Source: Armatimonadota bacterium
Lineage (GTDB): Bacteria; Armatimonadota; Zipacnadia; Zipacnadales; JABUFB01
Length of the DNA: 64,000 nt
Direction of reading: 5' to 3'
NCBI GenBank assembly: GCA_013314775.1
Contig: JABUFB010000012.1
Span: forward strand, 1-64,000
Positions 8,722-16,944 of the stretch are shown piece by piece; position 1 is the first letter of the stretch; each line of letters starts with the position of its first letter. The notes under the pieces were generated by a model, which was not told where the DNA came from, made no database searches, and saw nothing but the letters and a program-made list of their open reading frames with translations. Both the position numbers and the translations under genes were made by a program.

Positions 8722-9288
8722 ATGGCTGAAAAGCCTAGACTCAAGGAAATGTACGAAACCGAGTTGCGCCCGAAGCTCATCGAGCGGTTCGGTTTCCGCA
8801 ACGTGATGCAGGCGCCGCGTCTGGTGAAGGTCTGCGTGAACATGGGCATCTCGGAGGCGAAGTCGGGCCCCGAAGCCGGGCAGATCATGGAGACGGCGAT
8901 GCGGGAGATGGCTCTCATTACCGGGCAGCGGCCGTGTATTACCCGGGCCCGCAAGTCCATCGCATCGTTCCAGGTTCGCGCCGGCGCAATGGTCGGTTGC
9001 CGCGTGACTATCCGCGGGGCCCGGGCCTGGGAGTTCCTGGACAGGCTGTTCAACATCGCTCTGCCGCGCATCCGCGACTTCCGCGGATTGCCCCGGAACA
9101 GCTTTGACGGCCGCGGGAACTACAGTCTGGGCATCAATGACCAGCTGATATTCCCTGAATTGAACTATGACGACGTGAAGACCCAGCGCGGCATGGACAT
9201 AACCATCGTAACGACGGCCCGGACCGACGAGGAAGCCCAGGCGTTCCTCGAGGGTCTTGGCCTTCCGCTGGCCCGGCCCGAGGGGTAG
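8722..9288 (+). CDS. rplE: Ribosomal protein L5 (uL5)
   Basis: A 188-residue L5 with [19 protein letters not shown], the conserved [14 protein letters not shown], and [17 protein letters not shown]. It binds 5S rRNA and contacts P-site tRNA. ATG 8722 is chosen because AGGGG sits 6 bp upstream; GTG 8701 and ATG 8719 are in the same frame. The end, [14 protein letters not shown], is the usual helix. Seventy-eight bases separate it from rplX. Confidence 0.96.
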   Translation: MAEKPRLKEMYETELRPKLIERFGFRNVMQAPRLVKVCVNMGISEAKSGPEAGQIMETAMREMALITGQRPCITRARKSIASFQVRAGAMVGCRVTIRGARAWEFLDRLFNIALPRIRDFRGLPRNSFDGRGNYSLGINDQLIFPELNYDDVKTQRGMDITIVTTARTDEEAQAFLEGLGLPLARPEG

Positions 9289-9344
9289 AGCGAGCAAGGC
9301 CGGCGCGGGCGCACCGTCCGCGCAACCATCAGGAGGCACGCAGC

Positions 9345-9530
9345 GTGGCACGCAAATCGTGGATTGCGAAACAGAAGCGGGAACCGAAGTTCGCTGTGAG
9401 AGCATACAACCGGTGCAGTCTGTGCGGACGCCGGCGGGCTTACATGCGCAAGTTCGGCCTCTGCCGGATATGCTTTCGGGAGAACGCCCTGGCGGGGAAC
9501 ATCCCGGGGATTACGAAGTCGAGTTGGTAG
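9345..9530 (+). CDS. rpsN: Ribosomal protein S14, zinc-binding type (uS14)
   Basis: A 61-residue short S14. Cysteines 24, 27, 40 and 43 in CSLCGR and CRICFREN form the zinc ribbon typical of the C+ form found in most Gram-positive and deep-branching bacteria, in contrast to the 100-residue zinc-free form of enterobacteria. It ends [11 protein letters not shown], the family signature. The start is GTG 9345, preceded by AGGAGG at 12 bp. Confidence 0.97.
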   Translation: MARKSWIAKQKREPKFAVRAYNRCSLCGRRRAYMRKFGLCRICFRENALAGNIPGITKSSW

Positions 9531-9637
9531 TCGGTCCGTGGGCGATACGCCCTGACGCGGGAGTTCCCGCAGCAACCTTTGACGGATTCAGGCCGTTTGT
9601 TGCATGCCCAGCATAGGGCCCAGCAGGAGGAACTGGC

Positions 9638-10033
9638 ATGGCTGCCGTTAGCGACCCCATCGCCGACATGCTGACGAGAATTCGAAACGCCGCAGAATCG
9701 CGGCACACGAACGTGCGTGTGCCAATGTCGAAGATCAAGCTGGAGATCGCCAAGATCCTCCACGATGAGGGCTACATCCGCGGGTTCCAGCTCGTGGGCA
9801 AGGGCCGGGATCTTCGCATCCGGTTGAAGTACGATGATCATCGCCAGCCCGTGATCAAGGGGCTCAAGCGAGTGAGCAAGCCCGGCCGGCGCGTGTACTG
9901 CGGGAAGGAAGAGCTTCCCCGGGTGCTCGGCGGTCTCGGCATCGCCATCGTTTCCACGAGCCAGGGCGTGCTGACCGCGCGCGAGGCTCGGCGGCGCGGT
10001 ATCGGCGGCGAAGTGCTGGGCTTCATCTGGTAG
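9638..10033 (+). CDS. rpsH: Ribosomal protein S8 (uS8)
   Basis: A 131-residue S8 beginning with DPIADMLTRIRNAAES and ending with the highly conserved STSQGVLTAREARRRGIGGE and LGFIW. It binds helix 21 of 16S rRNA and is the autogenous regulator of the spc operon in Escherichia coli, acting around L5. No obvious S8-like mRNA mimic was identified by eye here. ATG 9638 follows CAGGAGG. Confidence 0.97.
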   Translation: MAAVSDPIADMLTRIRNAAESRHTNVRVPMSKIKLEIAKILHDEGYIRGFQLVGKGRDLRIRLKYDDHRQPVIKGLKRVSKPGRRVYCGKEELPRVLGGLGIAIVSTSQGVLTAREARRRGIGGEVLGFIW

Positions 10034-10085
10034 TAGGCTGTACGTTCGCGGAATACACGAAACTTCGGATCGGGAGCGAGTCTCG

Positions 10086-10634
10086 ATGTCTCGAGTAGGC
10101 AAGAATCCCATACCCATCCCTGACAAGGTCAAGGTCGAGGTTGAGGCCGGCAACGTGGTGAAGGTCAAGGGCCCTCTGGGGCAGCTTGAGCAGCAGCTTG
10201 CACCCGAGATCGAGCTCACGATCGCCGACAATACCATCACCCTGACGCGGAAGAACGAGACCCGCGAGGCACGGGCGTTGCACGGGCTTTCCCGCGCGCT
10301 CGTAGCGAACATGGTTCATGGTGTCAGTGAGGGCTTCGAAAAGCGCCTTGAAATCCAGGGCGTCGGCTACCGGGGCGACATGGAGGGCAAGAACCTCAAG
10401 CTGCGTATCGGTTTCAGTCACGAGGTTCTGGTCCAGCCGGCGGAGGGCACTGAGATCAGCACTCAGGGCCAGCAGGTCATCATTGTCAAGGGCTGCGACA
10501 AGCAGGTCGTGGGGCAGGTGGCCGCCAACATTCGCAAGGTTCGCCCGGTGGAGCCCTACAAGGGCAAAGGCATTCGCTACGCGGGCGAGAAGGTGCGGCG
10601 GAAGGCCGGCAAGTCGGCCAAGGTCGGCGGCTAG
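10086..10634 (+). CDS. rplF: Ribosomal protein L6 (uL6)
   Basis: A 182-residue L6 starting MSRVGKNPIPIPDKVKVEVE. The signature KGKGIRYAGEKVRRKAGK lies at the C-terminus and GVGYRGDMEGKNLKL at the start of the second repeat of the duplicated RNA-binding domain. It sits near the sarcin-ricin loop on the factor-binding side of 50S. Length is typical. It is separated from rplR by 111 bp, the longest gap in the spc segment apart from the one holding the GTPase. Confidence 0.97.
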   Translation: MSRVGKNPIPIPDKVKVEVEAGNVVKVKGPLGQLEQQLAPEIELTIADNTITLTRKNETREARALHGLSRALVANMVHGVSEGFEKRLEIQGVGYRGDMEGKNLKLRIGFSHEVLVQPAEGTEISTQGQQVIIVKGCDKQVVGQVAANIRKVRPVEPYKGKGIRYAGEKVRRKAGKSAKVGG

Positions 10635-10745
10635 TAGAGATACGCGCAGGCAGGGCTCCGGGTTGTTGTGGTGCACCTGGGGCCCGGCGGCAGCGGCCGA
10701 TTAGTCCGGCCGTTGCTGCGGCGCTGGAAATCAGAGGTGTAGACA

Positions 10746-11114
10746 GTGAGTACCGAAAGAGATCGCACCAAGAGCCGTATGAAGCGCCATGCGCGTATCA
10801 GGCTGAAGGTAGCCGGCACCGCCGAGCGGCCCCGGCTGTGCGTTACGCGGAGTCTTGACCACACCTACGCCCAGATCATCGACGACCGCGCGGGCCGAAC
10901 GCTGTGTGCGGCGTCCACCCGTGAGGCGGGGGTGAGTGATGAGAACGGGCAGACCGGGAACATCGCTGCCGCTGCGAAGGTAGGGGCGCTGGTGGCCCAG
11001 CGCGCTCTGGAGAAAGGCATCACCTCAGTGGTCTTTGACCGCTCGGGCTGGCCCTATCACGGCCGGATCAAGGCTGTTGCAGAAAGCGCGCGCGAGGCCG
11101 GTCTGAAGTTCTAA
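10746..11114 (+). CDS. rplR: Ribosomal protein L18 (uL18)
   Basis: A 122-residue L18 that binds 5S rRNA. Visible signatures are [19 protein letters not shown] near residues 12-30, HTYAQIIDD, and the C-terminal [23 protein letters not shown] 10746 is the start. The protein is complete to its normal end, REAGLKF. In nearly all bacteria rpsE follows directly; here the next gene, 37 bp downstream, is rpmD, so rpsE has been lost or moved from this junction. Confidence 0.96.
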   Translation: MSTERDRTKSRMKRHARIRLKVAGTAERPRLCVTRSLDHTYAQIIDDRAGRTLCAASTREAGVSDENGQTGNIAAAAKVGALVAQRALEKGITSVVFDRSGWPYHGRIKAVAESAREAGLKF

Positions 11115-11151
11115 CTGGCGTTCTGGTAGTACAAGCACAGGAGTGGACCTG

Positions 11152-11343
11152 ATGGCTAACGGCAAAGTGAAAGTTACCCTCACAGGCAGCCACTGTGGCT
11201 GCACCCAGCCCCAGCGCGCAACGCTGCGCGCCCTGGGTCTGCGGAAGCGGGATGACTCCCGGGAGCACAACCTCACGCCTGTGGTCAAGGGCATGATCGA
11301 TAAGGTTAAGCACCTGGTAGAGGTCAATCCGATCAGCGAGTAA
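11152..11343 (+). CDS. rpmD: Ribosomal protein L30 (uL30)
   Basis: A 63-residue L30. The diagnostic parts are [35 protein letters not shown] and [16 protein letters not shown]30 is a small 50S protein that is absent from some phyla. ATG 11152 has CAGGAG 7 bp upstream. Upstream rpsE is missing: the space from the rplR stop to this start is only 37 bp and cannot encode S5. Confidence 0.95.
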   Translation: MANGKVKVTLTGSHCGCTQPQRATLRALGLRKRDDSREHNLTPVVKGMIDKVKHLVEVNPISE

Positions 11344-11386
11344 CCCCCGGTGGCGCACAGCGCCCCCGGCAGACGGGAGCACATTC

Positions 11387-11836
11387 ATGGACTATCAGAG
11401 CCTCGACGGAACAAAGCGGAAAGACGGCAAGCGGGTCGGCCGTGGCCACGGCTCGGGGTCCGGCAAGACCAGCGGACGCGGCCAGAAAGGCCAGAAGGCC
11501 CGGACCAATACGGCGCCGGGGTTCCAGGGCGGGCAGAACCCCCTGTACATGCGGCTGCCGACCCTGCGCGGTATCAGCAATAAGTCCCACAATATCGGCA
11601 TCTTCCGCAAGCGGTTCGCCATCGTCAATGTGGCGACGCTGGCCGGCTTCGAGGCGGGTACCGAGGTGACCCCCGAACTCCTGGTGGAGACCGGGGTGGT
11701 CAAGAAGCTGCTGGATGGCCTGAAGATTCTGGGAGAGGGTGAGCTGGACCGCGCCCTCACCGTCAAGGCCAACGCCTTCAGCGCATCGGCCCGTGCAAAG
11801 ATTGAGAAAGCCGGCGGCACCGCCGAGGTGATCTGA
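11387..11836 (+). CDS. rplO: Ribosomal protein L15 (uL15)
   Basis: A 149-residue L15. The glycine- and arginine-rich N-terminal extension [20 protein letters not shown] at residues 18-37 threads through 23S rRNA, and the globular C-terminal half contains [17 protein letters not shown] and [20 protein letters not shown] 11387 follows GGGAGC. It ends 2 bp before secY, the usual arrangement, so secY is probably translationally coupled. Confidence 0.97.
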   Translation: MDYQSLDGTKRKDGKRVGRGHGSGSGKTSGRGQKGQKARTNTAPGFQGGQNPLYMRLPTLRGISNKSHNIGIFRKRFAIVNVATLAGFEAGTEVTPELLVETGVVKKLLDGLKILGEGELDRALTVKANAFSASARAKIEKAGGTAEVI

Positions 11837-11838
11837 CG

Positions 11839-13173
11839 ATGAAAGAGCGACTCGCCGGGCTTGCCCAGGCGCTGAAGCTGCCCGATGTGCGCAAGCGCAT
11901 CATGTTCGTCATGTGGATGTTTGCTCTCTACGTGGCGTGCGCGCACGTGCCCCTTCCCGGAATTGACAAGGAAGCCCTTGCGCAGTTGTTCAGTGGCGGC
12001 GGGTTCGGGCTGGGCGAGATCCTTGACACCTTCGCCGGCGGGTCACTCAAACGGTTCTCGGTCTTTGCGCTGGGCATCATGCCCTACATCAATGCCTCGA
12101 TCATCTTCCAGCTGCTGGTAATGGCCATCCCGTCCCTCGAGGAACTGCAGAAAGAGGGCGAGTACGGCCAGCGCAAGATCAACGCCTGGACGAAGTACCT
12201 GACGGTCGCTCTCGCCATGCTCCAGGCGTTCGGGATGATCAGTTGGTTCCGCGCGGGACAGGCGTTCGTGGGCGGCCCGTTCATGGTGGTTTTCGACGTG
12301 CTGATGATGGCCGCGGGCACGTCCTTCCTGATGTGGATGGGGGATATGATCACGGAGCGCGGCATAGGTCAAGGCGTGAGCCTCATCATCTTTGTGGGGA
12401 TCATGACCCGGATGCCGCAGGACGTGGCCCAGACTATGACTATGTGGGCCAACGAACAGATCGGGATTGCGAACATCGCTTTCCTCGCGCTGATCTTCGT
12501 GGCCACCATCTACGGTATCGTCAAAGTGCAGCAGGCGCAGCGGAAGATACCGGTGCAGTATGCCAAGCGAATCAAGGGCAATAAGGTCTATGGCGGGCAG
12601 AGCAGCTTCCTGCCAATCCGAGTGAACCAGGCGGGCGTGATCCCGATCATCTTCGCGATCTCCATCGCCCTGTTCCCGGCGACCATCGCCCAATTCATCG
12701 GCAACCCGGATGTGGTGAAGAGCATCAGCCGCATCGGGATCAGCGAGGACGCCATCAGCAACACGTTGTTCGCGGTGGTTCAGTTCACGACGCCGGGACG
12801 CAACGGTTTCGCGACGCTCCTGTACTTTATCCTGGTCGTCCTGTTCACGTACTTCTACACCGCAGTCACCTTCAACCCGGAGCAGATAGCGGAGAACCTT
12901 CAGAAGAACGGCGGTGCGGTGCCGGGCATCCGGCCGGGGGAACGGACCCGCGACTACCTCGACAAGATATTGTTCCGAATAACGCTGGCGGGAGCGTTGT
13001 TCCTGGGCGTCATCGCCGTGATGCAGTATTACGTGGGCACGATTACGGGTGTGGAAACCTTCACACTGGTTGGCGGAACGTCCCTGCTGATTGTGGTCGG
13101 CGTGGCGCTGGACACCATGCAACAGATTGAGGCCCAGCTGCTGATGCGCCACTACCAGGGCTTCCTGGCGTAG
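11839..13173 (+). CDS. secY: Protein translocase subunit SecY
   Basis: A 444-residue SecY, the channel of the Sec translocon in the inner membrane. About ten membrane segments can be seen. Signatures include FALGIMPYINASIIFQLL near residues 73-90, the plug and TM2 region before it, and the cytosolic loop PVQYAKRIKGNKVYGG. The late segment with NPEQIAENLQKNGGAVPGIR near residue 350 holds the residues that contact SecA and the ribosome. Start ATG 11839 lies 2 bp after the L15 stop. Normal in length and position. Confidence 0.97.
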   Translation: MKERLAGLAQALKLPDVRKRIMFVMWMFALYVACAHVPLPGIDKEALAQLFSGGGFGLGEILDTFAGGSLKRFSVFALGIMPYINASIIFQLLVMAIPSLEELQKEGEYGQRKINAWTKYLTVALAMLQAFGMISWFRAGQAFVGGPFMVVFDVLMMAAGTSFLMWMGDMITERGIGQGVSLIIFVGIMTRMPQDVAQTMTMWANEQIGIANIAFLALIFVATIYGIVKVQQAQRKIPVQYAKRIKGNKVYGGQSSFLPIRVNQAGVIPIIFAISIALFPATIAQFIGNPDVVKSISRIGISEDAISNTLFAVVQFTTPGRNGFATLLYFILVVLFTYFYTAVTFNPEQIAENLQKNGGAVPGIRPGERTRDYLDKILFRITLAGALFLGVIAVMQYYVGTITGVETFTLVGGTSLLIVVGVALDTMQQIEAQLLMRHYQGFLA

Positions 13174-13210
13174 GCGACGGCGCGCAGGCGCCTGGAACGG
13201 AGATACGCAG

Positions 13211-13879
13211 ATGGCAAGCAATCTCATTCTCCTCGGCCCTCCGGGGGCCGGGAAGGGAACGCAGGCCGAGTTCCTGGTGGACCGCCTGGCGATTACCCAC
13301 ATCTCGACCGGCGACATGCTGCGGGCAGCAGTTGCGAAGGGCACCGAGCTGGGCCTCGAGGCCAAGCGGTACATGGACGCGGGGAACTTGGTGCCCGACG
13401 AGTTGGTCGTGGGGATCGTACGCGAACGGATTTCCGAGCCTGACTGCGCCAACGGCTTCTTGCTGGATGGCTTTCCACGGACCATCCCGCAGGCCGAAGC
13501 TCTGGATGCAGCCATTGCGGAGCTGGGACTGGAGCCGCCGACCGTGGTGAACATGGAAGTGCCGGACCAGGTGCTCATCGACCGTCTCTCGGGGCGGCGC
13601 ATGTGCGATACCTGCAAGTCGATCTTCCATATCAGCCGCGACAGCGTGGACGTGGGCGCCCCCTGCCCGCAGGAGGGCTGTTCCGGGAAAATCTATCAGC
13701 GGTCGGACGATCAGGCTGAAGCGATCGCGCAGCGCCTTGAGGTGTACAAGCGTCAGACCGAGCCGCTGATTTCGTACTATGAGGGCAAAGGCCAGCTGGT
13801 CAGGGTGGACGCGGTGGGGACTGTGGAAGAGGTCAACGCCGGCGTATTCGCGGCCCTGAAGGCACGAGGCGTGGGTTGA
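13211..13879 (+). CDS. adk: Adenylate kinase, long zinc-lid form
   Basis: Catalyses AMP + ATP to 2 ADP. The 222-residue protein has the P-loop GPPGAGKGT at residues 9-17, the AMP-binding DELVVGIV and DGFPRT motifs, and the long LID. The LID carries Cys132-x2-Cys135 and Cys152-x4-Cys157, consistent with a bound structural zinc as in Gram-positive and thermophile enzymes. ATG 13211 follows CGGAGAT. The stop TGA overlaps the next start as TGATG, so map is coupled to it. Confidence 0.97.
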   Translation: MASNLILLGPPGAGKGTQAEFLVDRLAITHISTGDMLRAAVAKGTELGLEAKRYMDAGNLVPDELVVGIVRERISEPDCANGFLLDGFPRTIPQAEALDAAIAELGLEPPTVVNMEVPDQVLIDRLSGRRMCDTCKSIFHISRDSVDVGAPCPQEGCSGKIYQRSDDQAEAIAQRLEVYKRQTEPLISYYEGKGQLVRVDAVGTVEEVNAGVFAALKARGVG

Positions 13880-14667
13880 TGTCACGGCTTGTGAGACGCA
13901 TCCCGGACGTCCCGCGGAAGTCGGACGCCGAGATCGAACTGATGCGCGAGGCCGGAAGGATCGTCGGGCGGGTTTTGCAGGCGATCGGAGAGGCTATTCA
14001 GCCGGGCATCAACACTGCGGAGATTGACAAGCTGGCGGAAGAGATTATAGTATCTTCGGGCGCACGGCCGAGTTTCAAGGGCTACCGGGGCTATCCAGCA
14101 ACGATCTGTGCCGACCCCGACGATATTGTGGTCCACGGAATCCCCAGCGAACAGATGGTCCTGGCGGGGGGCATGCTGTTTGGTGTGGACGTTGGCGCCC
14201 ATTACCAGGGATACCACGGCGATGCGGCCATGACCTGGCCGGTCGGCGACGTGTCACCGGAGAAGCTCGCTCTTCTGGAGGCGACCCGAGAGGCGCGTGA
14301 TCTCGGGATCGCTGCCGCGGTGCCGGGCAATCGGCTGCGCGCGATCAGCGTTGCGATCCAGAACCATGTAGAGGCGCGCGGGTTCTCAGTGGTGCGAGAC
14401 CTTGTGGGGCACGGTATCGGCCGGTCCATGCATGAGCCGCCCCAGGTGCCCAATTTCGTGGACGAAGGGCATTTCCCGGAGTACAACCTGACCCTGCGCC
14501 CCGGCCACACGCTGGCGATTGAACCGATGGTGAATGCCGGGGGATGGGCGGTGACCCAGGACGACGATCATTGGACGATCCGCACCGCCGACGGGAGCCC
14601 ATCCGCGCACTTCGAGCACACCATCGCCGTAACCAAGGACGGTCCGGTGATTCTGACGCTGCCCTGA
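13879..14667 (+). CDS. map: Methionine aminopeptidase, type I
   Basis: Removes the initiator methionine from nascent proteins. The 262-residue enzyme shows the pita-bread metal ligands: Asp in FGVDVGAHYQGYHGDAAM, His in VGHGIGRSMHEPPQVPN, Glu in IEPMVNAGG and Glu in FEHTIAVT. ATG 13879 overlaps the adk stop; TTG 13876 is also open. adk-map-infA order is common in many phyla. About ten residues longer than the shortest family members, owing to a basic N-terminus. Confidence 0.96.
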   Translation: MSRLVRRIPDVPRKSDAEIELMREAGRIVGRVLQAIGEAIQPGINTAEIDKLAEEIIVSSGARPSFKGYRGYPATICADPDDIVVHGIPSEQMVLAGGMLFGVDVGAHYQGYHGDAAMTWPVGDVSPEKLALLEATREARDLGIAAAVPGNRLRAISVAIQNHVEARGFSVVRDLVGHGIGRSMHEPPQVPNFVDEGHFPEYNLTLRPGHTLAIEPMVNAGGWAVTQDDDHWTIRTADGSPSAHFEHTIAVTKDGPVILTLP

Positions 14668-14722
14668 TCGGTTCGACTGATGTGTACCAGCCGCCAGCCA
14701 ATAAGGAGCCAAGAGGCACTTC

Positions 14723-14971
14723 ATGGCTAGAAAAGAGAACAAGGCGCCCGAAAGCGACAAGAAAAAGGCCATTCCGGTCCGTGGCACCGTTGTGGAGAAG
14801 CTGCCGAATGCAGTCTTCCGTGTGGAGTTGGAGAACGGTCACGAGGTACTGGCTCACGTTTCGGGCAAGATCCGCACCCGGGTCATCCGCGTGATGGCGG
14901 GGGACAAGGTGACGGTTGAGTTGACGCCTTACGACCTCACCCGGGGCCGGATCACCTGGCTGCACAAGTAG
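14723..14971 (+). CDS. infA: Translation initiation factor IF-1
   Basis: An 82-residue IF-1 with an extra N-terminal lysine-rich stretch of about ten residues before the OB-fold. The core contains [28 protein letters not shown] and the end DLTRGRITW, all diagnostic. IF-1 occupies the ribosomal A site during initiation. ATG 14723 is preceded by AAGGAG at a somewhat long spacing. It is followed by rpmJ as in most bacteria. Confidence 0.96.
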   Translation: MARKENKAPESDKKKAIPVRGTVVEKLPNAVFRVELENGHEVLAHVSGKIRTRVIRVMAGDKVTVELTPYDLTRGRITWLHK

Positions 14972-15054
14972 CTTTCGAGAGAGCCGGTTCGCCACGACCG
15001 TAGCCGCAGCACACCGACGGCGGAGTTGCTGACCGGCATTTGAGGAGCATCCCG

Positions 15055-15168
15055 ATGAAAGTACATCCGTCCGTGAAGAAGCGTTGTGACAAGTGCAAGA
15101 TCATCCGGCGCCATGGCGTCGTTCGCATCATCTGCGAGAATCCCCGGCACAAGCAGCGCCAGGGCTAA
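15055..15168 (+). CDS. rpmJ: Ribosomal protein L36 (bL36), zinc-binding form
   Basis: A 37-residue protein, [19 protein letters not shown] and onward to KQRQG, found by reading the gap between infA and rpsM. Cys11, Cys14, Cys27 and His32 form the zinc ribbon of the C+ type L36. ATG 15055 follows GAGGAG 8 bp upstream. Length is exactly that of the family. The infA-rpmJ-rpsM order supports the call. Confidence 0.97.
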   Translation: MKVHPSVKKRCDKCKIIRRHGVVRIICENPRHKQRQG

Positions 15169-15195
15169 ACGGTAGATATCGTAGGAGGCGCGTAA

Positions 15196-15579
15196 ATGCC
15201 GCGTATTGCAGGCGTAGACCTTCCGAGAGACAAACGGGTTGAGATTGCCTTGACCTACATCTATGGGATCGGCCGGCACACCGCCGCCGAGATCATGGAG
15301 AAGACCGGCATCGACACCGCTCGTCGGATGAGGGACATCACCGAGGCTGAGGCTGCGAAGCTGCGCGAGGTCATCGAAAACGACTATGTGATTGAGGGCG
15401 ACAAGCGCCGCGAGGTGCAGACGAATATCCAGCGCCTTATCGAGATCGGCACCTATCGTGGCCTGCGCCATCGCCGTGGTCTGCCGGTTCGTGGCCAGCG
15501 CACCCGCACCAATGCACGCACGCGCAAGGGCAAGCGGAAGACCGTTGCCGGGAAGAAGAAGGCCAGCGCCAAGACCTGA
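15196..15579 (+). CDS. rpsM: Ribosomal protein S13 (uS13)
   Basis: A 127-residue S13 beginning [20 protein letters not shown] and containing [34 protein letters not shown] and a lysine-rich tail. It contacts tRNA and the 50S subunit from the 30S head. ATG 15196 follows GGAGG by 8 bp. It opens the alpha-operon segment S13-S11-S4-rpoA-L17. Confidence 0.97.
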   Translation: MPRIAGVDLPRDKRVEIALTYIYGIGRHTAAEIMEKTGIDTARRMRDITEAEAAKLREVIENDYVIEGDKRREVQTNIQRLIEIGTYRGLRHRRGLPVRGQRTRTNARTRKGKRKTVAGKKKASAKT

Positions 15580-15693
15580 TGCGGGCTCTGGAGGTCCCTC
15601 GGCATGCCGTGCAAAGGCACGGCATCGCCCGGACCCTCGCGCCTGGTGCCGTCGACGTCATCGAACAGCCGGTTCGGATACTGGAGGATACTC

Positions 15694-16083
15694 ATGCGTC
15701 AGTCCCAGAGCGGTCGCAAGGCCAAGGCCAAGCGCCAGGTTCCGTATGGCCGCGCGAATATCAAGTCCACTTTCAACAATACCATCGTGAGCATCGCCGA
15801 CCAGCAGGGCAACGTTCTGTGCTGGGCAAGCGGCGGCACGATCGGCTTCTCCGGGACCAAGAAGGGCACGCCGTTCGCCGCTCAGCTCGCTGCTGAGAAT
15901 GCGGCCCGCAAGGCCCAGGAGTACGGCATGCAGAGGGTCGAGGTGTTCACGCGGGGGCCCGGTTCGGGCCGCGAGACGGCTGTGCGCGCGTTGCAGGCTG
16001 CGGGCCTGGAGGTCGCCTCTGTGCGCGATATCAGCAACGCCCCGCACAATGGTTGCCGGCCGAAGAAGCGCCGGCGCGTCTAA
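15694..16083 (+). CDS. rpsK: Ribosomal protein S11 (uS11)
   Basis: A 129-residue S11 with [40 protein letters not shown] and the C-terminal [18 protein letters not shown]. It forms the 30S platform near the E site. ATG 15694 has CTGGAGG 7 bp upstream; the frame stays open upstream to 15604, but that segment has no S11 similarity. The gap of 114 bp after rpsM is larger than usual for this pair. Confidence 0.96.
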   Translation: MRQSQSGRKAKAKRQVPYGRANIKSTFNNTIVSIADQQGNVLCWASGGTIGFSGTKKGTPFAAQLAAENAARKAQEYGMQRVEVFTRGPGSGRETAVRALQAAGLEVASVRDISNAPHNGCRPKKRRRV

Positions 16084-16185
16084 GCTCCACGGATGGGCGG
16101 CGTGTGAGAGCGCCTGCCAAGCTGAGACTATCAAACTGTGTGAACGAAAGAGCGTCGCAGGACGCTTTGGAGGAGACCAAGCCAC

Positions 16186-16821
16186 ATGTCACGCTACCGA
16201 GGCCCCGTGTGCCGGATCTGCCGCCGCGAAGGGCAAAAGCTTTTCCTGAAGGGCCAGCGCTGCAATGGCCCCAAGTGCGCGATTGAGAAGAAAGCGTACC
16301 CGCCCGGGCAGTTCGGCGATTCAACCCAGCGCCGCCGGCGCATCAGCGACTACGGCATGCAGCTTCGCGAGAAGCAGCGGTTGCGGGCCATCTACGGGGT
16401 GCTCGAAAAGCCTTTCCGCAAGTACGTGATGGAGGCTGAGCGGATGGAGGGCGTCGCGGGCGAAAATCTGCTCAAGCTGCTTGAGAGTCGCCTCGACAGC
16501 GTGCTTGTGCGCGCTTCCCTGGCATCCAGCCGCGCCGAGGCCCGCCAGCTGATCGCCCACGGTCACGTGACCGTAAACGGCCGGAAGGTCACCATCAAGT
16601 CCTTCCGGATGCGGCCGGGTGACGTTGTCGGCGTGCGCGAGAGGAGCCGGGAAATTCAGCCGATTGCCGGTGCTGTGGCGTCGGCCGGAGGCCGCCCCAG
16701 TCTCCCGTGGCTGCAGGCGGATCCGGAAAATCGGACCGCCACCATGCTCAGCCTGCCCGAGCGGGCTGACATTGACGTAGACATCGACGAGCAGACCATC
16801 ATCGAGTTCTACTCTCGGTAA
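16186..16821 (+). CDS. rpsD: Ribosomal protein S4 (uS4), zinc-finger form
   Basis: A 211-residue S4, primary 16S rRNA binder and, in Escherichia coli, repressor of the alpha operon. The N-terminus MSRYRGPVCRICRREG contains Cys9, Cys12, Cys26 and Cys31, the zinc-binding C+ arrangement. The S4 domain SRLDSVLVRASLASSRAEAR near residues 103-122 and HGHVTVNGRKV follow. ATG 16186 is preceded by GGAGG at about 12 bp. Length is normal. Confidence 0.97.
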   Translation: MSRYRGPVCRICRREGQKLFLKGQRCNGPKCAIEKKAYPPGQFGDSTQRRRRISDYGMQLREKQRLRAIYGVLEKPFRKYVMEAERMEGVAGENLLKLLESRLDSVLVRASLASSRAEARQLIAHGHVTVNGRKVTIKSFRMRPGDVVGVRERSREIQPIAGAVASAGGRPSLPWLQADPENRTATMLSLPERADIDVDIDEQTIIEFYSR

Positions 16822-16825
16822 AGTG

Positions 16826-16845
16826 CTGTCCCGTGTTCGGGACAG
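16826..16845 (+). other. Short perfect hairpin between rpsD and rpoA
   Basis: CTGTCCCG and CGGGACAG form a perfect 8-bp stem around a TGTT loop, starting 4 bp after the S4 stop. No T-run follows, so it is not a typical intrinsic terminator; it could be a pausing, processing or attenuation site. The remaining 100 bp to rpoA show nothing else convincing. Confidence 0.45.
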
Positions 16846-16944
16846 GCTTAGGGGAGATGACCGGGCGTCGGCCTGTGCGATTTTTGGCCGCCGCCATGCT
16901 TTTCCGGTCTGCCGCCAGGACATTCGCCCAAGGGAGCGCAGAGA

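Noticed and set aside
12043-13617. A 524-codon minus-strand frame opposite secY and adk
   Set aside because: Antisense shadow spanning two certain genes; biased composition and no motif.
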